64,000 nucleotides of DNA, from assembly GCA_026874595.1 (NCBI GenBank), contig CM049306.1, forward strand, positions 9,879,019-9,943,018, read 5' to 3'. Numbering within the stretch: position 1 is the first letter of the stretch; the number at the start of each line of letters is the position of its first letter. This stretch comes from Sipunculus nudus (lineage: Eukaryota > Annelida > Sipuncula > Golfingiida > Sipunculidae). A program made the translations under genes and the position numbers. Shown here one piece after another: positions 11,904 to 24,500 of the stretch. The notes under the pieces were generated by a model. The model had not been told where the DNA came from. It saw nothing but the letters and a program-made list of their open reading frames with translations, and did not search any database.

Positions 11904-12005
11904 GTTATACTCTTGGCATTCCTGACACTGTGATGGGCCTGACATTCCTGGCAGCAGGAGTCAGCGTTCCAGATGCTGTTGCCAGTCTCATTGTAGTTAG
12001 AGAAG
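11904..12005 (+). CDS. SLC24A/NCKX exon: first part of the alpha-2 repeat
   Basis: The 102-bp exon lies between TTTTACCAG| and GAAG|GTATGA, phase 1 at both ends. It reads [19 protein letters not shown] and then [16 protein letters not shown]. This is the first half of the second alpha repeat, one of the two inverted repeats that form the ion-binding core of the exchanger. The acidic residue in SVPD is the family's cation-coordinating position. The usual AAGTSVPD has Val in place of Thr here, a small departure. The exon joins the previous one as IG|YTLGIPD and the next as REG|HGDMAVSN, both as in known NCKX proteins. Confidence 0.95.
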
Positions 12006-12455
12006 GTATGAAATCAGATACATTTTCTATAGTTCAGTATTACCTATATACAAAATGTGCATGTTATACAAGTACGTAGTAATTGTTTATCTTAAGTTTT
12101 ACCTTACATTTTGTCTGTTTGTTACCAGTTTCACTCACTGATCACAAGAAATAAATATTCTTCATGCTGTGTCCACAAGTTAATTGTTCTGTTTTTGACC
12201 ATTCCAAATACACAACTGTCACTGACACCACAATTAAAGAAAACGTGGCCAGGGACCTGCAAAGTACATATACTGCAAAGTCCTCATTAACTCCACAGTT
12301 TGAACACTTAAGATACATTCACAGAGTTCACAATCTTCAAAATTATGATAAATTAAACCCTGTTAAAGTTCTACTGATATGATACAGCAAAGAAATATTA
12401 GTATTGGCTGTTCCAGAAATGTCAAATTATGTCTTCTCTATGTTAAAGGACAAGT

Positions 12456-12470
12456 GCTGCCATCTAGTGG
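12456..12470 (-). promoter_or_regulatory. CTCF-like motif
   Basis: On the minus strand this reads CCACTAGATGGCAGC, which fits the bilaterian CTCF core consensus CCASYAGRKGGCRSY at every position. It sits in the intron between the two alpha-2 exons. It is a motif match only. Short motifs of this kind can also arise as parts of repeats, so occupancy is unproven. Confidence 0.3.
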
Positions 12471-13320
12471 CTATGTCACATACTAATAGGATTTAAAATG
12501 ATCCAACTTTCTCATCACTTAATGAAACCATCTGTAAACTTGAAAAATTTACAATACTAATGGCTAAAATGTCTGCCTGATAATAATCAGAAATAAAACA
12601 TGTATAACAGACGCAAAAACATATAGACTGGCCAGCTGGCAATTTGTACAAGAGTTGTTGGCAGGCCAAATGTGTTTGTATGGCTAAATTCTTAGAACAC
12701 TTGCTGGTAAATTTTATAAATAATGTATGGTTCGTTCATCATCGCAGATTACTGACTGGTATCATCCAGACTATCAGAACAGGAAGTGCACCCCACCACT
12801 GAACTTGGGGTCTTTTCCCTTGACGTCATAAGTTATAGAGGCCACTCCCAGAATTTCATTCCACTATCTGCGGGAGTCACACAGTCCTTGACTCTAGCTG
12901 TTGTTCTTCTGTTGCCATCTCCATGACCAAGACTTTAACTGGGGAATGTCTTTCACACAGACTTGTGGGGGCACCAAAGATTGTCCTTGTCAATGCAACG
13001 TTGTCAACCAGCCACGAGTATTTGGTTTTTAGCTAACAACAACCAATCTTAACATATATTTGCAAGCTGCCATTCTTTCCTCAATCACCACCATTTTACA
13101 TGGCAAATCTAGCTAAAATAAATGAATGTCACGCAAAGAAACTTACAGAAACTGGATGTAGACACAATACAAGTGTTCTGCCAAATTACATCGGGCTAGG
13201 TGCCCTTCCACATTGGTAAAACCTCACAGCCAAATCAAAGCCAATCATGTGCATTCTTCCTGTCTTTATCAGCTCACATGTGCAATTTGTCACTTAAAGA
13301 TCGCAACCACAATGCAAATT
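12471..13320. other. Intron, no feature recognised
   Basis: The stretch 12760-13260 is less AT-rich than its surroundings but shows no convincing reading frame, splice pairs or element termini on either strand. Confidence 0.4.
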
Positions 13321-13410
13321 CTGATAGACTTGTACCTGCTATATTCTAAACCTAATAGACTTGTACCTGCTATATTATAAGCCTAAGAGACTTATACCTG
13401 CCACATACTC
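13321..13410 (+). repeat. 31-bp minisatellite, three units
   Basis: Three adjacent units each contain a form of CTRATAGACTTGTACCTGC, starting at 13321, 13352 and 13383. The third is diverged (CTAAGAGACTTATACCTGCC). It is a short intronic tandem repeat. Confidence 0.75.
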
Positions 13411-13679
13411 TCATTAAGCAATTATCAGGAAATCTCAGGGATGAAATTATCCTTCCAAATATCTCACATTGTATATTCTGCTGTAGGGTTGGTGCAGCTC
13501 TCTTGACTTAGATAATGGAAACTTTTATGTCCCAGTGGTGTGCTAATAACAATGTCTACAATATTCTTTTGCTGATTGACACTTGATTTTCATTAAAAAA
13601 ATAAAAAGCTATCCTCAATCAGTACTTATATAAAATCTGCCATTTATTGTGAGTTTATTTTTAAATTTGTTCATTTATT

Positions 13680-15402
13680 GTATCCGCCAAAACGAAGTTT
13701 TGCGGATACTATGTTTTTGACCGGGTTCCGCCGCCGCCGCGTTTGTTTCCGGAGAACTCCTCTGAGACTACTGGACAGATTTTTCCGAAACTTACACAAA
13801 TTATCAGGTCACATGTGAACTGGTGCCTTACCAAGTGACCTTGACCTCTGACCTTTCGTCTCTGCCCAGCATCCGTTTGTGCGTGTGTTTCCACACATAA
13901 ACCCATATATCTCGGGAACCGTTTGACCGATCCGAAAAAAAATTTACACAAATGTAGCCCTGGGATAGCTTTATAACATACACAACAAAAGGTGGCGCCA
14001 CCTGAAACCATGTTTGCACAGTGTCCATCTGTTCATCTGCCTGGGGTTAAAATCACTCATATCTCTGCAGTGGTTTGACTAATTCACATAAAATTCGGCA
14101 TGTGTATACATCCTAGATAGCTCTCTCGATTTTATGACAGGTGGCGCCACCTACATTCACGTTAACGCTCCACACATAAACCCTTATATCTCGGGAACCG
14201 TTTGACCGATCTGGAAAAATTTTTTACACAAATGTAGCCCTGGGAATGCTTTATAACATACACAACAAAAGGTGGCGCCACCTGCAACCATGTTTGCACA
14301 GTGTCCATTTGTTCATCTGCCTGGGGTTAAAATCACTCATATCTCTGCAGTGGTTTGACTAATTCACCTAAAAATCGGCATGCGTATACATCCTAGATAG
14401 CTTTCTCGATTTTATGACAGGTGGCGCCACCTACATTCACGTTAACGCTCCACACATAAACCCATATATCTCGGGAACCGGTTGACCGATCCGGAAAAAT
14501 TTTTTACACAAATGTAGCCCTGGGATAGCTTTATAACATACACAACAAAAGGTGGCGCCACCTGCAACCATGTTTGGACAGTGTCCATCTGTTCATCTGC
14601 CTGGGGTTAAAATCACTCATATCTCTTTAGTGGTTTGACTAATTCACCTAAAATTCGGCATGCGTATACATCTTAGATAGCTTTCTCGATTTTATGACAG
14701 GTGGCGCCACCTACATTCACGTTAACGCTGCAGACATCCAAGCTCATATCTCGGGAACCGTTTGACCAATCAGGAAAAAAAAATTACACAAATGTAGCCC
14801 TTGGATAGCTTTATAACATTTACAAAAATGGTGGCGTCACCTGCAGCCATTTTTACACAGCGTCCATCTGTTTGTCTGCCTTTGGTTAAAATCACTCATA
14901 TCCCTGCAGTGGTTTGACCAAATTACCTGAAATTCAGCATGCTTATACATCCCGCATAGCTTTCTTGATTTTATGACAGGTGGTGCCACCTACATTCACA
15001 TTCATGCTGTAGACATCCATGCTTATATCTCCGGACTCATTCAACCAATCAGGAAAATTTTTTTACTCAAATGAAGCCCTTGGATAGCTTTAAAAAATGT
15101 TGGCGCAACCTGCAGCCATTTTTGCACAGCATCCATCTGTTTGTCTGCTGTGGGATAAAATCACTCATATCTCTACAGTGGTTTGACTTTTCCACATCAA
15201 ATTTTGCTTGTGTATATATCTTGGATAGTTTCAAATAACAGGTGGCGCCACCTACAATCATGTTTATGTGTCAGAGATCCATTCTAATATTTAACACATG
15301 TAACTCTATATCCCCTTGCCACTCAATCCATGCCTTACTTCACCCGTCCTTCTCTGATTTTGGCGGATACACGTAGTCGCTTGTCGACTACCCGTATTCT
15401 AG
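13680..15402 (+). mobile_element. Family B Helentron-like element, copy 2 (best preserved)
   Basis: The 5' end GTATCCGCCAAAA (13680-13692) folds with TTTTGCGGATAC just downstream. Its exact inverse TTTTGGCGGATAC is at 15358-15370. A 7-bp stem GTAGTCG/CGACTAC (15373-15391) and the end CCGTATTCTAG|TT at 15402 follow. The body has tandem units of about 280 bp: the CCACACATAAACCC phrase recurs at 13891, 14170 and 14450 and is replaced by a variant at 14730. Each unit carries the palindrome GGTGGCGCCACC twice. No protein is encoded. The asymmetric inverted ends and subterminal 3' hairpin match non-autonomous Helentron/Helitron2 elements. Confidence 0.7.
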
Positions 15403-15415
15403 TTATAATGTGTAG

Positions 15416-16110
15416 TTTTTAACTCAGCTGACTGTAAGTCATCTGAGCATTAGCAATCCCCCTTTGTCCTCTGGCCGTGTGGCTGTCCAGTTGTTTTGCC
15501 ATCCTGCATTTACAGGGCACAAATCATAACCATACAATCTAGAAAATTCTTACTCTACATCCTGGGAGATCCTTGGCAGATAGATCTCTTTGGAAACCTG
15601 AAATTAGGTCATGGTGACCAATATTCTGCGAACTACAGGTTGAAAACATGATTTTGAGCTGCGAGGACGATAAAACGTGCATGAAGGCCCTCTTGAAAAA
15701 AAAAGTAAAAATTCTTGCGATGTGCTGTTCAGTGGCATGGCGCAAGAGAAAAGACCGGATATCCCAAGTGGAAACCCGACTACGAATTCTGCACATGCAT
15801 AGTGGAGAACTAACAATGTGTGATAAATTGATAACCAATCAGATTCAGTTATCTCTCCACCTTCTGTATATGATAGATCATTAAATATACAAGTTATACA
15901 TGAGAAACCTTGAATGCATGTGTGGTGCTAAATAAATACTTTAATGGTCCTTCGACCCTGAAAGGTCATTTGAGCACAAAGATAGCCAGGAGGAACAAAA
16001 ATTGAATCCATTAGGCCCAGAATCTTCTAACATAATATTCATTTAGATCCTGTGCAACTGTCCTTTGAAATATGATATTAGGTCACTGTGACTTATTATC
16101 TGTGACATAT
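15416..16110 (+). mobile_element. Family A element, copy 2, 3' truncated
   Basis: It starts about 15 bases after the end of the preceding B element with TTTTTAACTCAGCTGAC and ATCTGAGC, the family A 5' hairpin. The interior matches the 59064 copy (ACAGGGCACAAATC, AACCTGAAATTAGGTC) rather than the 4698 copy. No 3' subterminal repeat or hairpin was found, so the right limit is approximate. Confidence 0.5.
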
Positions 16111-16432
16111 ATGAAAAAAAAGATGTTACAAGAGCACCCTGATTTTTCAGATTCCAGCACTCTGGAAGTCATTCTATCCATTGTTCAAGGTTCCTCTACA
16201 AATGTTTTTCACCACTGGCAGATCATACATTAATAATTAGTACATGCATGTCAACCTCAGCTGATTGTCATGGCCACATGGGCCACTTGCTAACTCTCAA
16301 CACTCACTGGTTGTTGCAAAAATAAATAAACAATGAAAACACATTTTTAAACCAGTTGTGTGGTAGGATTAGTAACTGGTATTAATAACTGGTATATTAG
16401 GTGTTTGTTTGATACTTTCCTTATTGATGCAG

Positions 16433-16564
16433 GTCATGGTGACATGGCAGTATCCAATGCCGTAGGAAGTAATGTGTTTGACATCCTGCTGTGTCTTGGT
16501 CTTCCGTGGTTCCTTACAACAACAGTCAAGGAGCCGGGTTCTGTTGTGCAGGTTTACAGCAAGG
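16433..16564 (+). CDS. SLC24A/NCKX exon: second part of the alpha-2 repeat
   Basis: The 132-bp exon lies between TTGATGCAG| and AAGG|GTAAGT, phase 1 at both ends. It encodes HGDMAVSNAVGSNVFDILLC, then LGLPWFLTTTVKEPGSVVQV and YSKG. GDMAVSN.(V/I)GSNVFDIL..LG.PW is the most conserved NCKX signature. The Asp in SNVFD is the residue that K+-dependent exchangers have where K+-independent NCX proteins have Asn, so K+ dependence is predicted. The segment ends after a membrane helix and a short extramembrane loop. Its final G joins GT at 58683 to give SKG|LTYSS, as expected for the family, so no exon appears to be missing across the 42-kb intron. Confidence 0.95.
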
Positions 16565-16654
16565 GTAAGTCATATCAAATATAACATCACTTAACACATC
16601 TGTCTGAAATTATATGACTGGAGACATTAAAATTGCTATCATATGTCTGTTACC

Positions 16655-19160
16655 TAACTGGTCCCTCATGTCAGGTAACACAGGGGGACAATAATGGTCC
16701 CCCCTGTCAGGTAAATCATGAAGACAATACTGGTCCCCACTGTCAGGTATCACAGGGTGAGAATACTGGTCCCCATTGTCAGGTAACACAGGGTGACAAT
16801 ACTGGTCCCTCATTTAAGGTAACAGGTAACACAGGGTGACATTACTGGTCCCCACTGTCAGGTATCACAGGTTGAGAATACTGGTCCCCCTTGTCAGGTA
16901 TCACAGGGTGACAATACTGGTCCCTCATGTCAGGTAACACAGGGTTACAATACTGGTCCCTCATTTAAGGTAACAGGTAACACAGGGTGACATTACTGGT
17001 CCCTCATGTCAGGTAACACAGGGTGACAATACTTGTCCCTCATGTCAGGTAACACAGGGTTACAATACTGGTCCCTCATTTAAGGTAACAGGTAACACAG
17101 GGTGACATTACTGGTCCCTCATGTCACGTAACACAGGGTGACATTACTGGTCCCCACTGTCAGGTATCACAGGGTGACAATACTGGTCCCCACTGTCAGG
17201 TAACACAGGGCGACAATACTGGTCCCTCATGTAAGGTAACACAGGGTGACAATACTGGTCCCCAATGTCAGGTAACACAGGGTGACAATGCTGGTCCCCC
17301 ATGTCAGGTACCACAGAATGACAATTCTGGTACCTCATGTCAGGTAACACAGGGTGACATTACTGGTCCTATATGTCAGGTAACACAGGGTGATGATACT
17401 GGTCCTTCATTGTCAGGTAACACAGGGTGACAAAACTTTTCCCTCATGGCAGGTGACACAGGGTGACAATATTGGTCCCTCATGTCAGGTAACAGGTAAC
17501 ACAGGGTGACAATACTGGTCTCTCATGTCAGGTAATACATGATGACAATTCTGGTCCTTCATGTCAGGTAACACAGGGTGACAGTACTGGTCCTACATGT
17601 CAGGTAACACAGGGTGACAATACTGGTCCCTCATGTCAGGTAACACAGGGTGACAATACTGGTCCCTCATGTCAGGTAATACAGGATGACGATTCTGGTC
17701 CTTCGTGTCAGGTAACACAGGGTGACAGTACTGGTCCTACATGTCAGGTAACAGAGGGTGACAATACTGGTCCCTCATGTCAGGTAATACAGGGTGGCAA
17801 TACTGGTCTCTTACTGGTCCTTCATGTCAGGTAACACAGAGTGACATTACTAGTCCCTCATGTCAGGTAACACAGAGAGACATGACTGGTCCCTCATGTT
17901 AGGTAACACAGGGTGAAAATACTGGTCCCTCATGTTAGGTAACACAGTGTGACAAAACTGGACCCTCATATCAGGTAACACAGGGTGACAATACTTGTCA
18001 CTCATGTCAGGTAACACAGGATGACAATACTGGTCCCTCTTGTCAGGTAACACAGGGTGACAATATTGGTTCCTCATGTCAGGTAACACAGGGTGACAAT
18101 ACTGGTCCCTCATGTCATGTTATACAGGGTGACAGTACTGGTCCCTAATGTCAGGTAACAGAGGGTGACAATACTGGTCCCTCATGTCAGGTAACACAGG
18201 GTTACAATACTGGTCCCTCATTTACAGTAACAGGTAACACAGAGTGACAATACTGGTCCCCCATGTTATGTTATACAGGGTGACAATACTGGTCCCTAAT
18301 GTCAGGTAACAGAGGGTGACAATACTTGTCCCTCATGTCAGGTAACACAGAGTGACAACACTGGTCCCCCATGTCATGTTATACAGGGTGATAGTACTGG
18401 TCCCTAATATCAGGTAACAGAGGGTGACAATACTGGCCCCTCATGTCAGGTAACACAGGGTTACAATACTGGTCCCTCATTTAAGGTAACAGGTAACACA
18501 GAGTGACAATACTGGTCCCTCATGTCATGTTATACAGGGTGACAGTACTGGTCCCTAAAGTCAGGTAACAGAGGGTGACAATACTGGTCCCTCATGTCAG
18601 GTAACACAGAGTGACAATACTGGTCCCTCATGTCATGTTATAAAGGGTGACAGTACTGGTCCCTCTTGTCAGGTAACAGAGGGTGACAATACTTGTCCCT
18701 CATGTCAGGTAACAGAGGGTGACAATACTGGTCCACCCTGTCAGGGAACACAGGGTGACAATCCTGGTCCCTCATGTTGGGTAACATAGGGTGAAAAAAC
18801 TGGCAACCCCCCTGTCAGGTAACACAGGGTGACAAAACTAGTCCCTCATGTCAGGGAACACAGGGTGACAATACTGGTCCCCACTGTCAGGTATCACAGG
18901 GTGACAAAACTGGTCCCTCATGTCAGGTAACACAGGGTGACAATACTGGTCCCCACTGTCAAGTGACACAGGGTGACAAAAATTGTCCTTCATGTCAGGT
19001 AACACAGGATGACAATTCTGGTCCCTCATGTTAGGTAACACAGGGGGACAATAATGGTCCCTCATGTCAGGTAACACAGGGTAACAATACTGGTCCCTCA
19101 TGTCAGGTAACACAGGGTGACAATACTGGTCCCTCATGTCAGGTAACACAGGGTGGCAAA
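16655..19160 (+). repeat. 36-bp minisatellite array, about 70 units
   Basis: The array starts about 90 bp after the splice donor of the previous exon. The 36-bp unit consists of GGTAACACAGGGTGACAA followed by TACTGGTCCCTCATGTCA, with point variants (TCATTTAAGG, TTACAA, CATTAC). A longer variant with an extra GGTAACA (TTTAAGGTAACAGGTAACAC) recurs at about 16810, 16961, 17076, 18217 and 18477, which hints at higher-order copying. Because 36 is divisible by three, open frames run through on both strands; they are by-products. The units contain CAGGTAAC, a 5' splice site-like sequence on the sense strand. Confidence 0.95.
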
Positions 19161-20475
19161 ACTTTTACATTGGCGTGCTCCTCTTACGATATATTATTTT
19201 ACAATTTCTCTGGGACAACATCTGGATGTATTGCTGAAGAATATTCAGTCACTGCCCTGAATGCTATCTGTTTCCCTGGCACATTATGTCATCCCTTTCT
19301 GGCTTCTGCTTTTCCAGAAATGGTACCCCTGTTTTTGAGAAAGACTGAATACCTTACCTTTTGCGTTTTTCCAAAATCCTAATTATTACATTTAAATTTC
19401 ACATGCATGTTTATCTAAGAGTAATTAATAATATATGTTGTAAATATTAATTAGATAGGTACTTTTACCAGACTGGCCAAGTGTTTAAGTAAATTTTTCA
19501 TCAGGGAAAAAGTAAGACAACAGTGCATTGATTTGACTTGAAATACAGTTACCAGGCCTGTCTTTTGGGGTGATCACTGGATCTGTGTTACAATAAAGTT
19601 CATATCTTGATGCTAAGACTCCCATCAGTTAATTATAAAAGCCTGTAAACCAGGTTTTCATGACTTAACTCCAGCATGCATTCATATTTACCAGCTCAAA
19701 GCCATGAGCAGTGAACACTGTTGTTCACTAATGACCACAAGATGTCTCTAATAAGCTGATTCAAAATTGGCAAAGGAAAATGAAATGCAAGCAGATACTA
19801 TCTCAAATGAAGCCTTTCATTAACAGCTTAACTTGTTTTATCACATAACATCTACAGAAACCCACATCTGTATATATTTTACTTACATTAACAGAAAACA
19901 ACTCTCAGTAGATTATAGTTTACACTTTAATATTTTTATCAAGGACTTTATATTTGGTTTATTTAAGAAATATGTACCATTTAATAACTGTAGGACCCCC
20001 AGAACTATTGCCAGGTGTGACAGATATACTGAAATAGAACATTTAAAAGATTATAATTTGGCATTCATTCAGAGAACTGTAATTCCTCGGACAAAGTCTA
20101 GGTCTCTACAGAGCTTCTTTCAATATTTCTTTCAAATCTCAATAAATAACCCAATAAAATTACAATTTTCAGTTGAATTAAAATTAACTGTCTCAGTGAA
20201 GGCCTATTTCAGACTTCATGTGGGGCATTTGTTGATAAAGTTCTACTCTTCATCAGGATAATTCCTATATATTTGCTGACATAGGGGTTTTCTGTGTTAT
20301 TATTTACCAATTTATTACCCATTTATCAAGAACCTTGTCATGCAAGTACCATGCATTGTGAAAAAATCCTTTCTGTTCTATACAGCATCTCCATACTTGT
20401 ACATTTCATGTAATTATTATGTACAATGACCACAGTCTTCACACTGTGATGTACTGTATGACCTGGGAAGTCACT
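19161..20475. other. Intron, nothing recognised
   Basis: AT-rich with no element ends or exon signals that fit the gene. An open frame at 19833-20261 has intron-like composition and no recognisable domain. Confidence 0.5.
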
Positions 20476-21507
20476 TTTTAGCCCTCAGCCCTTAGGCTGA
20501 TGGGCTATTGTCGTCACCCAAGCTGTCCGTCCGTCTGGCCGGCGTCCGTTAACTTTTACCTTGTGAGAGGGATATCTTGAAAAGGATTCACCGTCAGAAT
20601 TTTATTTCCTTGGTAAAGATGTATATCGACAAAATCTCGGTCAAGTTCTAAGATGGGTGACCTTGACCTATTTTTCTACATTTTAGAGCTGATTCTAGAA
20701 AAACACTTAGATGCTTATTACTCAGGAACCATTTGGTGGATTTTCACAAAACTTACTATGATTAATAGGACTGATAGTCTGTAGCTGCTACACAAGTTTG
20801 GTGGCGCCACCTACAATTTCTGATTTTTAATGAATTTTTATCGGATTTTTAAACTTTGGGCTTGTGAGCGGGATATCTCTAAAAGGATTCACCATAGGAA
20901 TTTTATTTTTTCAGTGAAGATGTATATTGCCAAAATCTCGGTCAAGTTCGAAGATGGGTGACCTTGACCTATTTTTCTGCGTTTTAGAGCTGATTATAGA
21001 AAAAAACATTTAGAAGCTTATTTCTCAGGAACCATTGGGTGGATTTTCACAATACTAACTATGATCATAGGGACTGATGGTCTGTAACTGCTGCACAAGT
21101 TTGGGGGCGCCACCTACAATTTCTGATTTTTAATGAATTTTTCTTGGATTTTTCAACTTTGGCCTTGTGAGCAGTATATCTCTAAAAGGATTCACAATAG
21201 GAATTTTATTTCTTTAGTGAAGAAGTAAATCAACAAAATTACGGTCTTGTTCGAAGATGGGTGACCTTGACCAACTTTTCAAGGTCACAGAGCTTATAAT
21301 AGAATAAAACTCAGAAGCTTATTTTTTTCAGGAAGCATTTGGTGGATTGTTATGAATCATGGTACATACCTCTCCATTTTGAATTTATGACTGAGACATG
21401 TACAGATATACATCCATGTGAGAACAGATATTTAGTACTTGTTACTGTTACCACCTCTAAACATTCTTTTGGCTGAGGGCTTTTGTCAGCTTCTGCTGAT
21501 ATTCTAG
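20476..21507 (+). mobile_element. Family D Helentron-like element
   Basis: It starts TTTTTAGCCCTCAGCC; GCCCTCAGCC (20481-20490) folds with GGCTGATGGGC next to it. The inverse GGCTGAGGGC is at 21471-21480. A hairpin TCAGC-TTCT-GCTGA (21486-21499) and the end TATTCTAG|TT at 21507 follow. A GTCCGTCCGTC tract and CGTTAAC lie near the 5' end. The body has three units of about 300 bp starting at CTTGTGAG (20562, 20861, 21166). Two units have the GGCGCCACC palindrome, perfect in the first (about 20801) and one base off in the second. Confidence 0.65.
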
Positions 21508-24500
21508 TTTTTAATACAATCATCAGTCTTGTCATCTGTAGCAACAGACACTGTCAGTGAAACCATATCTACCAGTGATACTATGTAACTTTTATTTATA
21601 GTTTTTGGACCTCAATTCAGCAGTAGTGAAATCAGTAATACTATATTTATACCACTGTAACCCTATGGATCAATTGTTAAATACAGTATTTCAGATGAAT
21701 TTTTAACTTACACATGTTTAACAGAGTTTCATGAATAAGACCATTTAAAAAAACACTTAATTTCAGGTTAATTATGACTTCATTTGTAATTATGATGTTC
21801 ATGTCATAAAAAATAAAAAGTAACAAGTTAAAAAGATGAATTCATCCAAAAGACTTGAATAAACAAATAGTCATTAATGATAGCTTGAAGTCTACCCTGC
21901 CCCTTTGACATAGTCAATTGGCTGAATAATTTAGCAGCAAGTTGATACAAACAAGAGTAATTTGCCAGAAAGCATTGTGAATACGTAGCTCAAGGCAGAA
22001 ACAAATCAATTAAAAACAGGCCTGGATGCAGTCACCAATCAATGCCAGGCATAGAATTTCCTGCGGGATGACACAACCATGTTTATCACTGATGCATCTG
22101 AATACTGAAGTAAATGCAGCATATATAACAGTAATGCGATCCAGCATTGTTCCCTGCAGACAGCAGAGTGATTTAATTGTAAATTATACAGAGCCGCCAT
22201 GTGCCCATGTATCACATCACTGTTATCATTATTCTAATCACTGTACTTGATGCTGTGTTATTGTTGTAATGCATCAGAACAAATTATTAACTAAGTATTA
22301 AATATAAATATACAGAGACAATTGTGTAAGGTATTTAGGAAGCTCTTTCATGAAGCCTCAAAATTGATACAGGTGTGAGGCTGTCGTCATGGTGATGATG
22401 AACATGATCTGGTCTTGTAAAGCCAGCAGTGTTCAGTCATTGTTCTGTCATTCTGGAGCCAGACACATGATGCTTAATGATATAAAGGTGTATCAACCAT
22501 GACCACTGATCCCTGAAGTGAAGACTAATCAGGGATAACCTGTGTATACGCAATGACCGCCACACCCAGTCAATATGACACCCATATGATTGGTCCATGG
22601 CTCAGTTATTCCTGCGATGTAGAATTATGACCAGGTCCCATGCATGCATCTTATTTTCTTTTTCTACATGTTTTTTTCTCCAATGAATCAAATTTAGTTC
22701 TGAAAATATGCCCAGAAATAAATATCCTTGTTTTCTCCTGTGCCTGGCTGGTCTTATAGTAATCTGATTCTGGACCGCCGCACCCTTTTTCTGCACTTAT
22801 TGGCTGACATTATGCTGGTCCTGGAACAGCCATAAAAAATGCTTAGATATCTCAATTAAAGTAGGGATGAAGATAATACATGATGCCTGATTATTTCACA
22901 CTTATACAGTATAACCTGGATGTGTTGAAATTGTTCCCTTAATTAAGTCAAAGTCCTTCTGTAGGATTTATCAGATTTGTTACCAAGTAAATTAACTCTG
23001 CTGATGTCAAACCTGAGATGTGTCTTTGTTTTTCTGTCACTTACTTTACCTTAAGCCTGTCAGGGGTTTACTGTTATTAATTTCTAACTTTTGTAAAACT
23101 ATTAGCATTATTTTTCTTTTTTTAATTACGAATGATACAGAAAGAACTCTCATACTTTTGTGCTGCATCATTTTATACCTGATATACAGATGACTTTTCA
23201 ATCATTTATTAAGCACACTTCAGTCATAAAAAGTGAATTAATTTTAGAAAAAAAAGATACCTTTCAGAATTTGATGTGCCACATCATCATTAGGTAAAAA
23301 ATCAATTTGTATCTGAGCAGTTGCAATAGCTGTTGTTTTGCCTCATTAACTGAGAGACAATTAAACAAGAGAAGTGTGCTGTAAATTTTGTTCTATTTTT
23401 GATAATAAAATCTGAGGTATTTCAGATGCATCAAATTGAAACACAAAAAAACATGCATGATTACTCAAATTAACCATTATAAAATGTGACTTTACCAGAT
23501 CCACATCTCACAAATTGCAGATTTCATTATGAATCAAGCTCAAGGCTGTAGTTAGTGTCATTTAAAACAGATTAAACTTCTTCATGTCTGCTAGATCACA
23601 ATATTCACAGACATTAACATTTTGTATTTGAGATATGACAGTCATAGATAGTGTGTTTGTCTCTTTTTTGGATTCTGTTAAAACTTGATGGAGGGACCTG
23701 TAAGTTCTAATAAAGAAGTTGAAAAACAGATTAAATGGAAGATTTGGAATTTCACAAGTATGCTACATCATCATTTCTCAAGAAGCCAAGGATTAATATG
23801 GAGCAATACTAATCAATGTAATTTATGACAATTATTAATGCTGTGCCTTTCACATAGATTTGTTCCCTTTTTCAAGCCATTCAGGATTAGTTAGAAAGTA
23901 TTTCTTTTCTCCATCATACAATTATGGCTTTGTGATAATTATGACAACATCTTGGTAATAAATTGAATGCTCATTTACTGCAAGGCTGCTTATTCTGTTT
24001 TCTGTGCAGAGCATCTCTTATGCTCTGTCAAACAAAGCAAATGTTTATTGTTTGGATGTCTGAAATTATCTACAGGTTTTGAAGAAAATTTGACCTCTGA
24101 CACCAAAACTTTACAAGTGATCCCTCACTCAGAAAGTTTTAGTTGCTGAATAGAGCTTTGTATTAAGCTGTTTTCATATCCCTGCAGAATTCAATATATT
24201 TTAGAAAAAGGAATTGTTTATTAAGGGATAGCGTAAAAGGGCTGTCGTCTTTTTTTTCAGTTTTCTTTATGGAGCTGTTTACAAGTGAAACATTTATTGT
24301 ATTTATATAGCCATTTTTTACTCCAATAAGAGACCTGGTTTTAAAGTCTGTACTACAGTTAATGACAATAGTTTTCTGTTCTTAGTTGCAACTCGTTGGT
24401 GATCATGCTGTGGTAATGCCAGTTTTTGGTCTTGAAATGTCAGGAGTGATACCAAGTGTGTCCTAAAGTTCAGGATGGCCACAGGGGCAAGGGTTGGGGG

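Noticed and set aside
16610..19149. Repetitive reading frames on both strands of the 36-bp array (for example RDQYCHPVLPDM repeats)
   Set aside because: The unit length is divisible by three and lacks stops in some frames, so long frames arise automatically. There is no start context, splice signal or non-repeat protein part.
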